Positions 13,266 through 24,893 of a DNA stretch of 64,000 nucleotides are shown piece by piece (within the stretch, counting starts at the first letter, position 1; each line of letters begins with the position of its first letter). The stretch comes from Cinclus cinclus. Lineage: Eukaryota; Chordata; Aves; Passeriformes; Cinclidae. The notes beneath the pieces are model-generated. The model was not told where the DNA came from and searched no databases. It saw only the letters and a list, made by a program, of their open reading frames with translations. The position numbers and the translations under genes are program-made. Where the stretch lies: assembly GCF_963662255.1 (NCBI RefSeq), contig NC_085047.1, positions 53,566,006 through 53,630,005 of the forward strand, in the 5' to 3' direction.

Positions 13266-15643
13266 CAAACTAGGTAAGTCCAGGGCTTGTATTGTGGCAG
13301 TAAGAAAAAATCTGTTCCCTGTTACTTCATTCATCCGTGGAGAAGCAAAACTCTAGTATTCAAATGTGCAAACTACCACACATGTAAGTGTCTTACAAAT
13401 TTTATATGCAAGAGCATTTCCAAATTAGTGTAAATCACTGATAGCTGAGAGAGGGCTGGAGGTCGTTTTCCATGTTTCACATGGAAATGGAGCATGGTTA
13501 GAAACCACCAACTGTAAATAGAACTGTAAGTCCATCTCATAGTAGGATTCTGGGGAAATCACATAAAAGGCTTTGTCAGCTGCTCACAAGATCTATTACC
13601 ATTTATCACCTTGAGTCATGGTAAAACAGCTGTAAGCTGTTTTCTCTCTTCCTTCTCTGTATTAATATGATAGGCTGGAACACAGAGATTTGTGTCCATA
13701 GTGGCTGGTAAAAATTAGAAGAATCAGAGTTGGAAGGCAAACTCAAAAGTGTTAGTTTTTCTTTTAATTTAACTATCTAAAATTAAAGGACTTTAAAAGA
13801 ATAATGTAAGAAAGAGGTATAAAAGGATATTCTGAAAGTGCCAGAACTATGATAAAAGTGTATGGCTTTATAGCTGGAACTAATTCCATCCCTAATTTTT
13901 AATTTAGATTAATGAATGAGATGCTGTTTGGGTGAGAGGAGTAGGAGGGGGAGAGGGAATCCAAAATCCTTGTCACCTGGTTCTTAGACTAAATGTGATG
14001 CCTCCAGGATTTTACTGAGGAAATACAGGTATCTCTAGAGGCCATTTGAGGTCTTATGCAGGCCAAGTAACCCACTGGAGTTTGTTAATTCTGTCCATCA
14101 TCTGTTCACAGAGTTTACAGTGATTGGGTTCCTCCTTAAATGTGGTTCAATTATACAGTCAAATCTGACATGATGACTTACTGCTGCCAAGCAAACAAGA
14201 TCCCCCTCTCCCTCCCTCATCCTTTCCTATCTCATCTCCCACCAGTTTATAGCATGCTAGATTGATTCAAGTGACTGTTCTGACAGAAGGCCAGTGGGGT
14301 TTTAGTCTAAGTGAGTGCTGAACTGGTTTGCCAGGCAGGCAGGGATGAGCAGCAGGGAGACAATGCACTTAGGAATGCGGGGACTGGAGGAGGTGGGAGA
14401 AAAATGGAGTCTCCCTAGTTGAGGGCTTGAAGGTGCTTTATTGGTTCAGCTCAGTTGTCCAGCTATTCTGCTTCCCACTGAGTTCAGATGGACCTTCTCT
14501 GGCTGCTTGAGGCAACAGAAAACTGTGCTACCCACCACAGGGGAAGTCCCACGTCCTCATTTCATCTGGCTGTACCCCTTCTCTCTGTTTGAGCACAAGT
14601 GATGGTGCAGCCACATGCAAAAGCATGGATTCCCCCTGTCTACAGCATCCCATAATTAATCACCTTAAAACCACCTTAGAACTACATTCTTGGGTGCCTC
14701 AGGCTAAGAAGATTTGATTGATGAATGAACAAACAGCTCTCTAGCCTTTGTTTTAAAAATAATAACACATATTTTGCTGACTAGTGGCTCAGCAACAGGG
14801 AAAAGGCATTTTGTGAAATGAGTCCATTTAGATTGCACAATGACATTCCAGCGTGACATCTCCATTAGCACTTAGGCAAATTTTTCTTGGAGGTTTGAAT
14901 ATGCTGGAATAGATTGTACATTTTTAATGATCATCTAAACATTAAAAAGAAGAAAATAATAAAAAAATAAGGTGAAAAATTATATACATATCTGTGCTAT
15001 TTAAGAGGAAAAATCTAAATCTGTACATGAGAAAACCATAGGTAAAGACATTATACGCATTATAAAATAGAGAAAGTCTTCTAATTAACAATATTCTAAT
15101 AATTTTATTAAATGTTTAAATAATTTCAGTTGTTTAATAAGGGAAGCTCTCCCATTTAATTTAGAATGTTGCGCTAGTGTTGGTGATTGGTTTAGCTTGG
15201 GAAGGAGGTAACAAGTGATGAAAACGTAGCTTAATTGCTCTTGTGGAATGAACACTGTGCTGCAAGTTGATTATCACTAGATCAAAAGTGGGTTAAACAC
15301 TTTAAAGTACCACCACTTAAAGTACCAACACTTTAAAACACCAGATGGTGGTTTGCATGTGGTAGGAGATGTGCAGTTAGATCATTGAAATCATGGGTTG
15401 TGCACCTATATGTATTGGGATTACAATCATATAAAACTTGTGCAATAGATAGACCTACAGATGAGAGAGATGGCTACATCTCATATTCTGCCATAATAAA
15501 TGGCATTCTTTACATCAATTATTTGATTAACAAGTTAAATGTGGCATTCATGCGATGAGTACATCATCAAAACAATCTTCTTTTGAGATGGCAAAGCATG
15601 CAAGGAGTGGTGAATCAAGTCATTAGGCAAATGCTTACGTGTT
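13266..15643 (+). other. FREM2: Intronic sequence, no gene recognised
   Basis: No exon or transposon is recognised. A short imperfect tandem repeat at 15298-15342 has three copies of a roughly 15-bp CACTTTAAAGTACCA-like unit. The segment at 14930-15130 is particularly AT-rich. Confidence 0.6.
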
Positions 15644-15750
15644 CCATAGAACCATCGAGGGTGGAACACAATTTTAAGATCGTTAAGTCCACCTATCAAC
15701 CCAGCAGTACCACTGAAACCCCTAAACCACTAAGAACTATCACCCAGAAT
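15644..15750 (-). mobile_element. Short CR1 3'-end fragment, antisense
   Basis: The plus strand reads CCATAGAACCATCGAGGGTG and, shortly after, AAGATCGTTAAGTCCACC and a CCACTAAGAACTATCACC segment. This matches the reverse complement of a CR1 3' UTR (TAGAATCATxGAGGTTGGAA...). It is only about 100 bp and diverged. The right-hand end is uncertain. Confidence 0.72.
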
Positions 15751-18700
15751 TGAGTAAAGGCTAATGGAGAACCACAGCATCACAGGATTTTTCAAAAGTA
15801 GGTTTTTCTTTATTAAAAAAAAAAAAAATCAATCAAACAAATAAAACCTCCACAGAGTGCATCCTCTTAATTTTAAGGGGAAAGGCCCTGTGACTTCCAG
15901 AATTCATACATGTTCTCTATTGCTTTGTGTAAGTAGTTACTGGTGGTGTGCATGCTAAGACAAAGTGCTCTCCCACCTTGTAAGGAGTCGGTGGCTTTGT
16001 GGTGCTGGGGATGAAGGCAGGAGCTCATGCTCCCAGACCTATACCCAGGAGAGAAGGGCTTCTTCAAAAATCAGCTGAGAGCACTCAGCTTTTCCATTGA
16101 GTTTGCACTGAAGAAGTCTTTCTCTCCTTGCAAGGATTTCAGGGGAAGCTAGGGGGGCAGGTCCAGACAATAGCCAGAGCTACTGCTATAAAAAAATGAG
16201 AAATTGCAGCATGTTTGTTCAGACATGCAGTGTCTGTAGAGATGCCAGCTATCCCCTTTGCGTAACAAAGGCAAGGTTGCCTCCGGAGATTTCTTTCTGA
16301 AGGCATCTCTGTTTAGAGACAGTGCATGCACGTGCATGCCGTATTTCTTTTTTGTGTTTGTGCTTGGTTGCATTTTTTTTTGACCTAACATAAAGTCATA
16401 CTGTGCATCAAATCACTGTACTTTATATTTTTGTATGCATCTGTGATGAGGTGTTTCAAATTTTCCATACTATGTAATAAGAAGCTATTTTACAGCTTAA
16501 AAGACATTATTTGGTTTAAACAGAGTTTCTGAAAATATTATATTAGTGTTGCAGGTAACCAGGTTGGTTTTGCATGAAAATAAAATGTATTTGTACTTTT
16601 AGAGAAGGTGATCTGGTAAGATGATTTCTAAAACTATTTTGAATATTCATAATGATTCTGGTCTGCATCAAAGCACTTCAGAATCATCTATTCTTGATGG
16701 ATGCTGTGTGACAATCACAGCAGACTAATTCTAAGATGGAATAATGACTGTAGAGAGGTACCTGAGCTGAATTTACCATCTGGACAAGGTACCAATAAAC
16801 TGTAGCTGCAACAGCCTGGGATTCAGATTGATCTGCAAAAACACTCTGCAGGTGTTGGTACTGAGTTCTGCATTTCCACTGCCAGATAAGTTTTTTAACT
16901 AACTAGTATAAAGCTAGGTACCTTGTATCTGTATGTGCAGCAATTGGCTCTTTGACGTGTGGTGGCAATCTGTGGTACCAAAAATTGGGAGCTGTTGTTG
17001 GTTAGAGCTCTCTTTCTCCGTGCTGAGGGTAGGGTATGAAGTAGAAACTGATGTTCCTCCTTAGCATGGGAGTGTTCTGCTCCAGTGTACTTGCTGAGAC
17101 ACTGGCAAAGCAAAGGAGCCCCTCTGAGGATAAGGGTCTGAACGTACCCTCTTTTCTGGTCAAAAAGCATGACTTTTTTTTCCTTTAAATGAATGTATCT
17201 AAGCTTTCTGACTCTGCTGGTCACAAGTTTTGTTCCTAAGCTCCTCTTGAAGATAGTAGTACTGTAGTAATGACCATATTTGAAAAAACAAGTTCTGGCT
17301 GTCATTCACTGAGGAAACTGGTGTGGTGGTTTAATATGTAACTAAATCCCCTTTTGCCAAGGTAGCTGCCTCTTTACGGAGTCAGCAGAGATGTATGCAC
17401 ATGTTAGTAAACCCAGAGTTAGTCCAGCTCTGTAGCAGTGCAAGATTAAGATGCTGAACGATGGGTGTTTTGAGGCAGGGATGCACACTCTGCTTCACTA
17501 ATGCTGCTAGAGGTCTGCCAGTGATACAGAAGGGGATGAACAGCTGTGGAGGGTAATGTGTTAGAGACTCTGTGGCAAAATTTTCCAGGGCTTTCCTGTC
17601 CAATATGGTCATGAGATCAAGATTTTCATCAGAATGTGCAGTATCATGCAATTCATTAAGAGCTTTTGTTCACCACTCATTTGAAGTATATGTTGGTTTG
17701 TGTGGTCTATAAAAGTTAGTATAAGCTGCCTAGAAACCTATCCAGACTGCACACAGATTTAAAGCACCACATTCTAGTTATCATTGAATCCACCACCCTC
17801 TTAATTATACTGTTTCTGTATTTTTCGTTGCAGTTATGGACATTTCCGTCTTGGTACAACACAGGACATAAAAAGCATGTTATGAAAAGGAATCCTGTTT
17901 TTGAATGAGCATTGACAGAAAAATTCCATTTTAAAATTTGATTTAAAATATATGTAGTTTTAGCAACATAAAATAAGTTCAGGTTCACCTATGAAGGGAT
18001 TGTTTCCAAGTCAGCAATCTTTTGTCTCTGGGTGTGACACAGATGTAGTCTATGCATTTAAAGAAATAATTTTTATAAATAGTGCTTCATATTTAAAGAA
18101 ATAGGATAGTATCATGAGCATTACAGTGCCAGCAATTCTTTTTACTAAGAAATATTTGTATTAATTGTATCTGTGAAGTATATATTAAAATGTATTTCTA
18201 TCTTATATATGAACATGTACTTAATGGTGGATTGCTTTGTTGAGAGGGAATTGAAGTCTGGACATAGTGATTGCCAAAGAGAATTGTGAATATGAATATA
18301 AAGTACAATAGGGAGTAACATGCAGCATAAAATAAGAAAAATAAGAATAAAAGCAATAAAATTATGGTTCGGAGGAAATGGGCTGATGTGTTGGTGTAGC
18401 TGCAACTAATGAGAAAAAGCTTGACTTTCAGATTTGAACAGTTATAGGGGAAGAGCAAAGAGGTTATTAGCAGAGGAATAAAGAGAGACTGAAAACAAGT
18501 GCTATGCATCCAGCAACAGATTGGGAAAAAAAAACCCTAGAAAAAATGGGAGTTTAATTTGTTACAAAATTAATTGAAGTAATAGAAGGAATTTTCCCTT
18601 GAGTAATATGAAATTAAGGTGCTTTCTGTGGTACTGAAGGAGAAAAAGGTAATGATTTATGGAGCCTGCAGAATTACAGTAATCAAAATGTGATTTCTAT

Positions 18701-21700
18701 GTAATTTTTCTTTCTGTGCTGCCCTTTCTTTGCCAGCTGGAGCTTTAAGCTATACATACACATGTCTCTTCCATAACTTAAAATGTAAGCTAAACTGGGA
18801 ATCTTTTTTTTATTTTAAAATATGGGCTTAGTTTGGAATATCAAGGTTAAATGTCACTCTTGACAATTTAGTTAATTCTTATATGTCTTTTGTTTCTCCT
18901 TATGTCTTTTAATGAGATACCTATCATCCCAGGCAGAACTGTGTTCTTGACAGTTTTACTTTAAAAGGGGAAAGGTCTTTGGGGTCTTTGTAGCAGATTT
19001 TTTTTTTTTTAATGTATGACTGAGAAAATTCTTTGCCTTCTACTTTAATCATCAGAAAGATGTCACACTTCGTAAGACGACGTATTACAATAACCTAGAA
19101 TTATGTGTGTATTTAATCATCAAGTCATTTATTAGATGAAACTGTTGGGGTTTCCCTGAAGTAGATGGGAAGATTCACCTGAGTGCAGACTGGCCATTAG
19201 AACTCCCTGAAGGTGTGCTTCTCTGCACTGTGACCTGGGTAATAGAGGAGATTTTGGCCTGCAAGTGGTCCAGGTCTGCTTGTGAGTGTTCATGTTGCAG
19301 GGCTGGAGTCAATTCACATTGACAACAGGGATGTAGCCTTCCCTGCCAAGTCTTCCACTGCTGAGCTTGTTGAAGCATAAGAATGGGTTCTTATGGCTCC
19401 ACTGAACTGAGCTGCTCTGGGATGTTTGTTTTCCTAAGTTGTGAGAGTCTCTGGACACACTGCTGTTGAAGTGGTGTTCTTGGCTTACACAGAAGTGTCC
19501 TACTCTGGCTGTCCATTCCATCTGTTCCAGTACCCAGAGCACTCCAGTGACTGCTTTAGCCAGAAAGATCTAGAAATTCAGTGGTACAGGAGCCTCAGAA
19601 GGTGGGATAAGTCTTAGCAAGACGCTCACATAGTTTGGGTGCAGATGTGGCAAAGTGGAGACAGACCCTGAATGAAGCAATGAGGGGCTGAGCTTCTAGT
19701 GCAAATTGCAATATACTGGTATTCTGACTAATCTCACACCACATCTGTTCATGACTATTCTTGTTCACATGCCTCTTTTTGAGGTGTTAACTTTATAAGT
19801 AATCAGATGGATGACCATTTAACCAGAGTAGTTCCCTCAGACTTTTTGTGTTCTACCAAGTGATTACAGTTTTAGGCATCCCTGAAACAAATGAAGCATG
19901 ATAATTAGAAATTGTACATATGGATGTAGAGCTCACTGAAGCTTTTTGATAATCTGCCATGAGTGCTAGTTTGCACTAGGCTGCCAAGAACTGTGGCTGC
20001 AGCTGATCAGATTGTTATCATCAAGTAAAACAGAGGTGTTCTATGTGGAGTTGGAGCTTAGGAGATATTTTCTCCTTTGTCTGCCATATTCTTTGGGATA
20101 TGCTGCAGGCACTGAAGATGAGGTCTAGAACTTTTGTTAGACAATTGCAAGGCAATTCCACACTGTTTTCTATGGCCATTACAGAGTGTTAAGAAAGTAC
20201 TGTTGTCATCATGTAGGCTGCTTCCAAGGAAGCAACCAACATATGGAATGCTTTGTGCTTTTATATCCCTGCATGGCAGGAGGAAGGGAAGCCATTTCAA
20301 TGGAAATCTGTGATGCTATTAAACATTTGGCCATTTAGGTGCTTTTGGTTTTATGAGAATAATTATGATCATTCATGAAAACTTAGAATGAAATCTTCTT
20401 GTTTTCTTTCCCATGTTCTTGTGGGGAACAATTTAAGGGAAAAAGTCACTCTGCAAGTTTTGCCAGCAAATAAAGTGAATGTTAAAATTGGAAATTATTA
20501 AATCAAGCAGAGGGAAAGTTAAGTGTAAAAAAAACAAGTGAAAGTAGACCTAAAGCCTGGGAATAATGCAGCCCTTTGCAAGAATGGTGGAGTTCTTAAT
20601 TATCTTAGAAAGATAAATTATTTTATTGTCTTCATGATGATTGAATTCTGCAACTGAATCAGTCAAATCTGCTGTGCTTATCACCTCTGAGCCTCAAGAA
20701 GTGGAATTTCTGTATAGATGGAGATCTTGGTGGTGTTTTACTTGTCCCTTTGTACTGGAAATGAGTGTGAAGTTTCACCAAAACTTAGTGGTTTGTGAGT
20801 CACTCAAATGTTTTGGAAAATTTTATCTGGTAAAGAAGAACTTCAGAGAGGAATTCAGGATTAATTATATAAGCAAACTCACAATTTTTTGTGAGCTCAA
20901 CTAATTGCTTCCACCCTGGGCTAAACTTGACCTGATGCCCTGCAGTTGCTTGTCTCTCTCTATATCATCCTCCCCAGCATGTCTCATAATTCCCTTGCTA
21001 TTATTTTTTCCATTTTCTGGGTTTTCCCAGGCCCCTTAACCTTAACCTTGAATAATATAGATGTAAGTGTAATTCTGTATTACTGGAACAGCACTTCAAA
21101 ATTTGCAAGAAAGAATAGAATGTATGGTTATGTCCACTTCTAAGTCTTAAAACTTTATGCCATCTGATTTTTCTTGTGGTGAGAGAAATGTCAGCGGACT
21201 GGTCTTTTGTCACAAGAGTGTATACAGTTACATGTGTCCTTTGTGTGATAGGATTTTTTCAGTCATTTGATAAGGGAGGCTTTTAAAAATGCATTTTTCA
21301 TTTTAATAGAAAGCTGATACTACTTTAAATAATTGAAGCAAAAATAACTCAGACTAAGTCCCTTCAATGTGATCACAGAGACACATTTACAAATATTTTT
21401 TTTCTAAACCTATCTTTGCATCTCCCTCTGGCTTCATTTTGGAAGATCTTTATGTATTGTGCTTGAGGAGAAAATAGGGTGTTGGAGAAAGGCACCAAAC
21501 CAGGCTGAGACTGAAATCTCTATTCAGTTTTTCAGTCACATTTCACCTGGTTGGTAATCTTGGGTGGTACTCTTAGTCCCTCTGTTGCAGTCTCCACTGG
21601 CAGGTAATCTCCTTTTCATTGTCCTTATTTAACCTATTACATCTTAAAACTGTCTTTAAAGACAAGGATTTATTTTATTTAACTTATATTTAGTTTAGAT

Positions 21701-24284
21701 ATATGTTTTGGGATGAGATGAACCCCATCTTTTCCATCTTCACAAAAGACACACCTTGAAGGAACTAAGTGTGATGTTTATACTGACTGGACTGCTGTAC
21801 TAGGTCTTCAGTGTCATGGAATTTTATTAAAAATTTGTACACATAAAAAACATGGAGTTGCAAATACAGATATGGGCTATAGAAATAAAAACAGGGAGAG
21901 ATCTGTTATGATGGGCTGCAGGCTGCAAAGCTTCCATTTTTTAGCCATCAGGTGAAACAGCAGTGGCCACTACAAAGAGATGAGCTACATAGAGGGGATT
22001 GGAGATAATGGCCAAGATGGGGTGAGCAGTGTGCAGGAGATCTGCAGAACAGTGGTTTTACTGGAGCACATGTGGTAGAGAACCAGGGAAACTTCACCTT
22101 TGTACTCCTGCACAGGACTGCCCCAAGGAAAAGTGTCGGAAATACGCGTTTGATGTGTTTGGTGGAACTCTTTAAGGGCTGTGATGTACACGTTTGTGCT
22201 ATTTATTATTGGCAAGCCTTGCAAAGGAATTTTCATTTTATTTGGAATCCAGGAGTGGTTTGGGGAACTGGCAGAGGGTTAATATCTGCAAAGCTCCAAG
22301 GTATGTGAAGTGCCCAAGGTGCCTGCTCACAGCCTAATACACTGTTTGCTAATGGCTGTGTCGTGTCATGTCACTCGGTGGGACATGCCAAGTCCTACGA
22401 TATAAGCTTGGCTGTGACACTAAGCTGTTGATGGAGAACATATATTTTAGCAGGACTCTTGTTGATCATGGATCACTTGTACATCATTGTACATATATTA
22501 TTGTATCCTTGTGGCCATGTAAGATAACAACCTCTCTCTTTCTCTGACAAAATAAGCAAAATTCTGGGACATGGGTGTTGTGAAGCAGAAAAAGAGCTGG
22601 TGTAAGGTTCTGCAGGTGTTCAAGGTACAGGCTCAGCCATGGGCATCATGGAATGGGATGTATATGAATTGTATTTCCTGCTCACTTAATGAGTTCTGTG
22701 CTCACAATTAACTGACCCCTCCGTAAATCCTAAAGTGAGGCTACATTGAGACACTGTGTTGTTTTTGCCCCAGGTGTGGCACATTAACAATACCCTTTTT
22801 TTTCTCTCCCTCTCCCCGTATTTAATTTTGTTTGGTATGTTTATCTGTGGCCACTGGAAAAGGGAACTTCAGCTTTCCTCAGAATCAGGTATGGGATGTT
22901 TGCTGTATTTGGGGAAGATTTTTAGGCAACTTTGTAAAATGAAACGATAATCACCTGATGTAAAAAAAATTAAAAACCCCTGACCATTGCCACCATTTTT
23001 ATCTCTCAGAGTTGGAAATGTGGAATAAATCTTGTAAAGTATTGAAACACAAACTACATGAAAGCTTTTGTCTTTTTAGAAAAAGTTATGCTTAAATCCT
23101 CTTAGGAGCTACATTAACATTAATACTATTTTTTCCCTGGGTAATGGCACTAGCATGCACATCAAAAATATTTGTTGGCAAACTGACAGATATTTTGTGA
23201 TTACTGCCATTTCATTTCACATCTGTAGGTTAAACAGACAACTAGCAGGGGGTTCAATTCACCCTTTTTTCTTTTTTCCCTGCCCTTTCTAGCATAAAGT
23301 AAATAAACCTTGGAAGATAATTTTTAACTTAAGAGTTACCCATCCATTAGCAGAGTTGAAAGCAGGATACATTAAGTAGTTGTTTCCTGACCTTGGAGAG
23401 AGCTGCCTGTGTGCTCTCAGATCTGTGTCCAATAATTGGTCTACCTAGGGGGAAGAAAAGAAAAAAGAAACTACACAAACTGACTGAATGACCACTGAAG
23501 GGTGCTTCTAAAGTAATAGCTGGCTTCTGGCAATGCTCCTGTTCATGTGACACAGTTTGAAATACCTCTTTTGTTACCCAGGGGTATCTTCTACCTTAAG
23601 CTTTTAAAAGGTCATTGTTGAAAAGCAGGAATATTGATTAGCTAGTGGGGTGAATTTTTGATCTTAGTATTTATGTTGTGATTGAAAAATATTAAAAGGC
23701 CTCTCACTAAGTGAAAATGTGTGCATGTGTGTGTGAGATTTAATTTTCTGAACTTTGTTATCTATAGGTATATCAGACTGCTAATAACAAACTTCACTCT
23801 TTAGTTAGATTATGTAAATATTTTTTCTGCAAGTCAGGATTTTAGAGTTATCTTTAGATTGTGTCATGTCTATGTATAAAATCTGCTAAATCTGTCAGGT
23901 TAACGCTTTTGCCTTGAGCTGGCTGCCATGGTCAGGCAGCCCATTCTAAAGTCTCTTTAGTGTAGCTCCTCAGCTGCTTGCACAATGCCTTTGTCTTGGA
24001 GAATTGTTCTGGAGTGCCTTCAGTTTTGTCCATTTTCACTTAGCCTGAACTGACTGGAATGGAGTGAATGCGTGTGTGAATGATGTGACTGGTATGTCAA
24101 AGGAGAAAATAATCTTACGACTGCAAGGAATGATGCTTTTTTGGAAAGGTTTAGTGTGTGCACTACAGTATTTTTCTTCTGCTCTTTCAAGGGTTATAAA
24201 CACCAGAATAAGTAGAAATTAGAGCCTTGAGAAGTCTGGGTTTTTTCTTTTGTGTAATTTGTTTGCCTTTTGCACTTTGCATAC
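15751..24284 (+). other. FREM2: Intronic sequence, no gene recognised
   Basis: Long intronic stretch without a supported gene. It includes a 14-A run at 15815-15828 and a 16-bp perfect palindrome at 16324-16339. Open frames on the minus strand at 16895-17305 and 19175-19542 have no recognisable domain or splice context. A GTGGTGGTTTAA word near 17323 resembles an LTR edge but cannot be extended. Confidence 0.55.
16324..16339. repeat. 16-bp perfect palindrome, alternating purine-pyrimidine core
   Basis: GCATGCACGTGCATGC is its own reverse complement. It contains the E-box CACGTG at its centre and two GCATGC words. It could be a bHLH-factor site or a Z-DNA-prone element. Neither is shown by sequence alone. 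Confidence 0.85.
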
Positions 24285-24549
24285 CTTGGTTGGTGGGCTG
24301 GTTTTGGCTGTGGTGGAATGAGTTTTCTTCACAGTGACTGGTATGGGACCGTGGTTTGTATTAGGGCTGAAAGCGGGGTTGATATAGAGTTGTTTTTATT
24401 TCTGCTGAGCAGGGCTCACACACAGCCAGGGCCTTTTTCTACCTTTTTGACTGCCATTCTGGCAAGGAGGTTGAGGGCTGGAAGGAGACACAGCCAGGAC
24501 AAGTGATCCCAACTGACTAAATGAATATTCCAGCCCATGTGGCAACCTA

Positions 24550-24563
24550 CTCAGTATATGAAG
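24550..24563 (+). promoter_or_regulatory. LTR TATA-box region
   Basis: TATATG at 24555-24560 inside the LTR lies about 205 bp before its ATTAAA signal and occupies the expected U3 promoter position. The usual TATAAA has decayed to TATATG, so activity is doubtful. Confidence 0.55.
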
Positions 24564-24763
24564 AGGGGGAAGGAGAAAGCAGCGGGGGGGGATGGCATTT
24601 GGAATTCTGATATTGGTCTTCCCAAGTCACCATTACACGTGATGGAGCCTTGCTCTCTTGGAGATAGCTGAGCACCTGCCTGCCTATGGGAAGCAGTCAA
24701 TTAATTCCTTGTTTTTCATGCGTATTTTACATGTAAAATATTTACACATGTTTTACTTTCCCT

Positions 24764-24769
24764 ATTAAA
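24764..24769 (+). promoter_or_regulatory. LTR polyadenylation signal ATTAAA
   Basis: ATTAAA precedes a T-rich stretch in the LTR and lies in the same direction as FREM2 transcription, so it could in principle cause premature intronic polyadenylation. The position fits an LTR R region. Use is not shown. Confidence 0.5.
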
Positions 24770-24893
24770 CAGTCTTTATCAACCGATGTGTTCTCCAGAT
24801 TTTACCTTTCTGGTTTTCTCCCTGATCCCACTGGTGGGGGAGTGAGGGAGAGCTGTGTGGGGCTTGGCTGCCAGCTGGGTTTAAACCACAACA

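Larger units (their letters stand above)
24285..24893 (+). mobile_element. Solo LTR of a songbird-type endogenous retrovirus, sense
   Basis: About 610 bp resembling an LTR family common in passerine genomes (TguERVL-like, from memory). Ordered landmarks: a TTTTCTTCACAG-type 5' region; GCTGAGCAGGGCTCACAC; GGGCTGGAAGGAGACACAGC; a TATA-like box in CTCAGTATATGAAG at about 24550-24563; GATGGAGCCTTGCTCTC; a poly(A) signal ATTAAA at 24764-24769; a GGGGAGTGAGGGAGAGC segment; and the 3' terminus TTTAAACCACAACA ending at 24893. No gag, pol or env remnant flanks it, so it is a solo LTR left by recombination. The 5' edge is approximate and I see no clear target-site duplication. Confidence 0.82.

Noticed and set aside
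16895..17305. 136-codon open frame on the minus strand
   Set aside because: It is the longest open frame in the window but has no recognisable domain, promoter or splice context and lies in intron sequence. A frame of this length is expected by chance over 64 kb.
17310..17400. Possible LTR edge (GTGGTGGTTTAA followed by AACTAAATCCCC)
   Set aside because: It resembles the reverse complement of the end of the songbird LTR for only about 30 bases and cannot be extended, so it is not listed as an element.
19175..19542. Open frames on the minus strand in a relatively GC-rich stretch
   Set aside because: I could not match them to any retroviral or host domain, and no splice or promoter context supports them.
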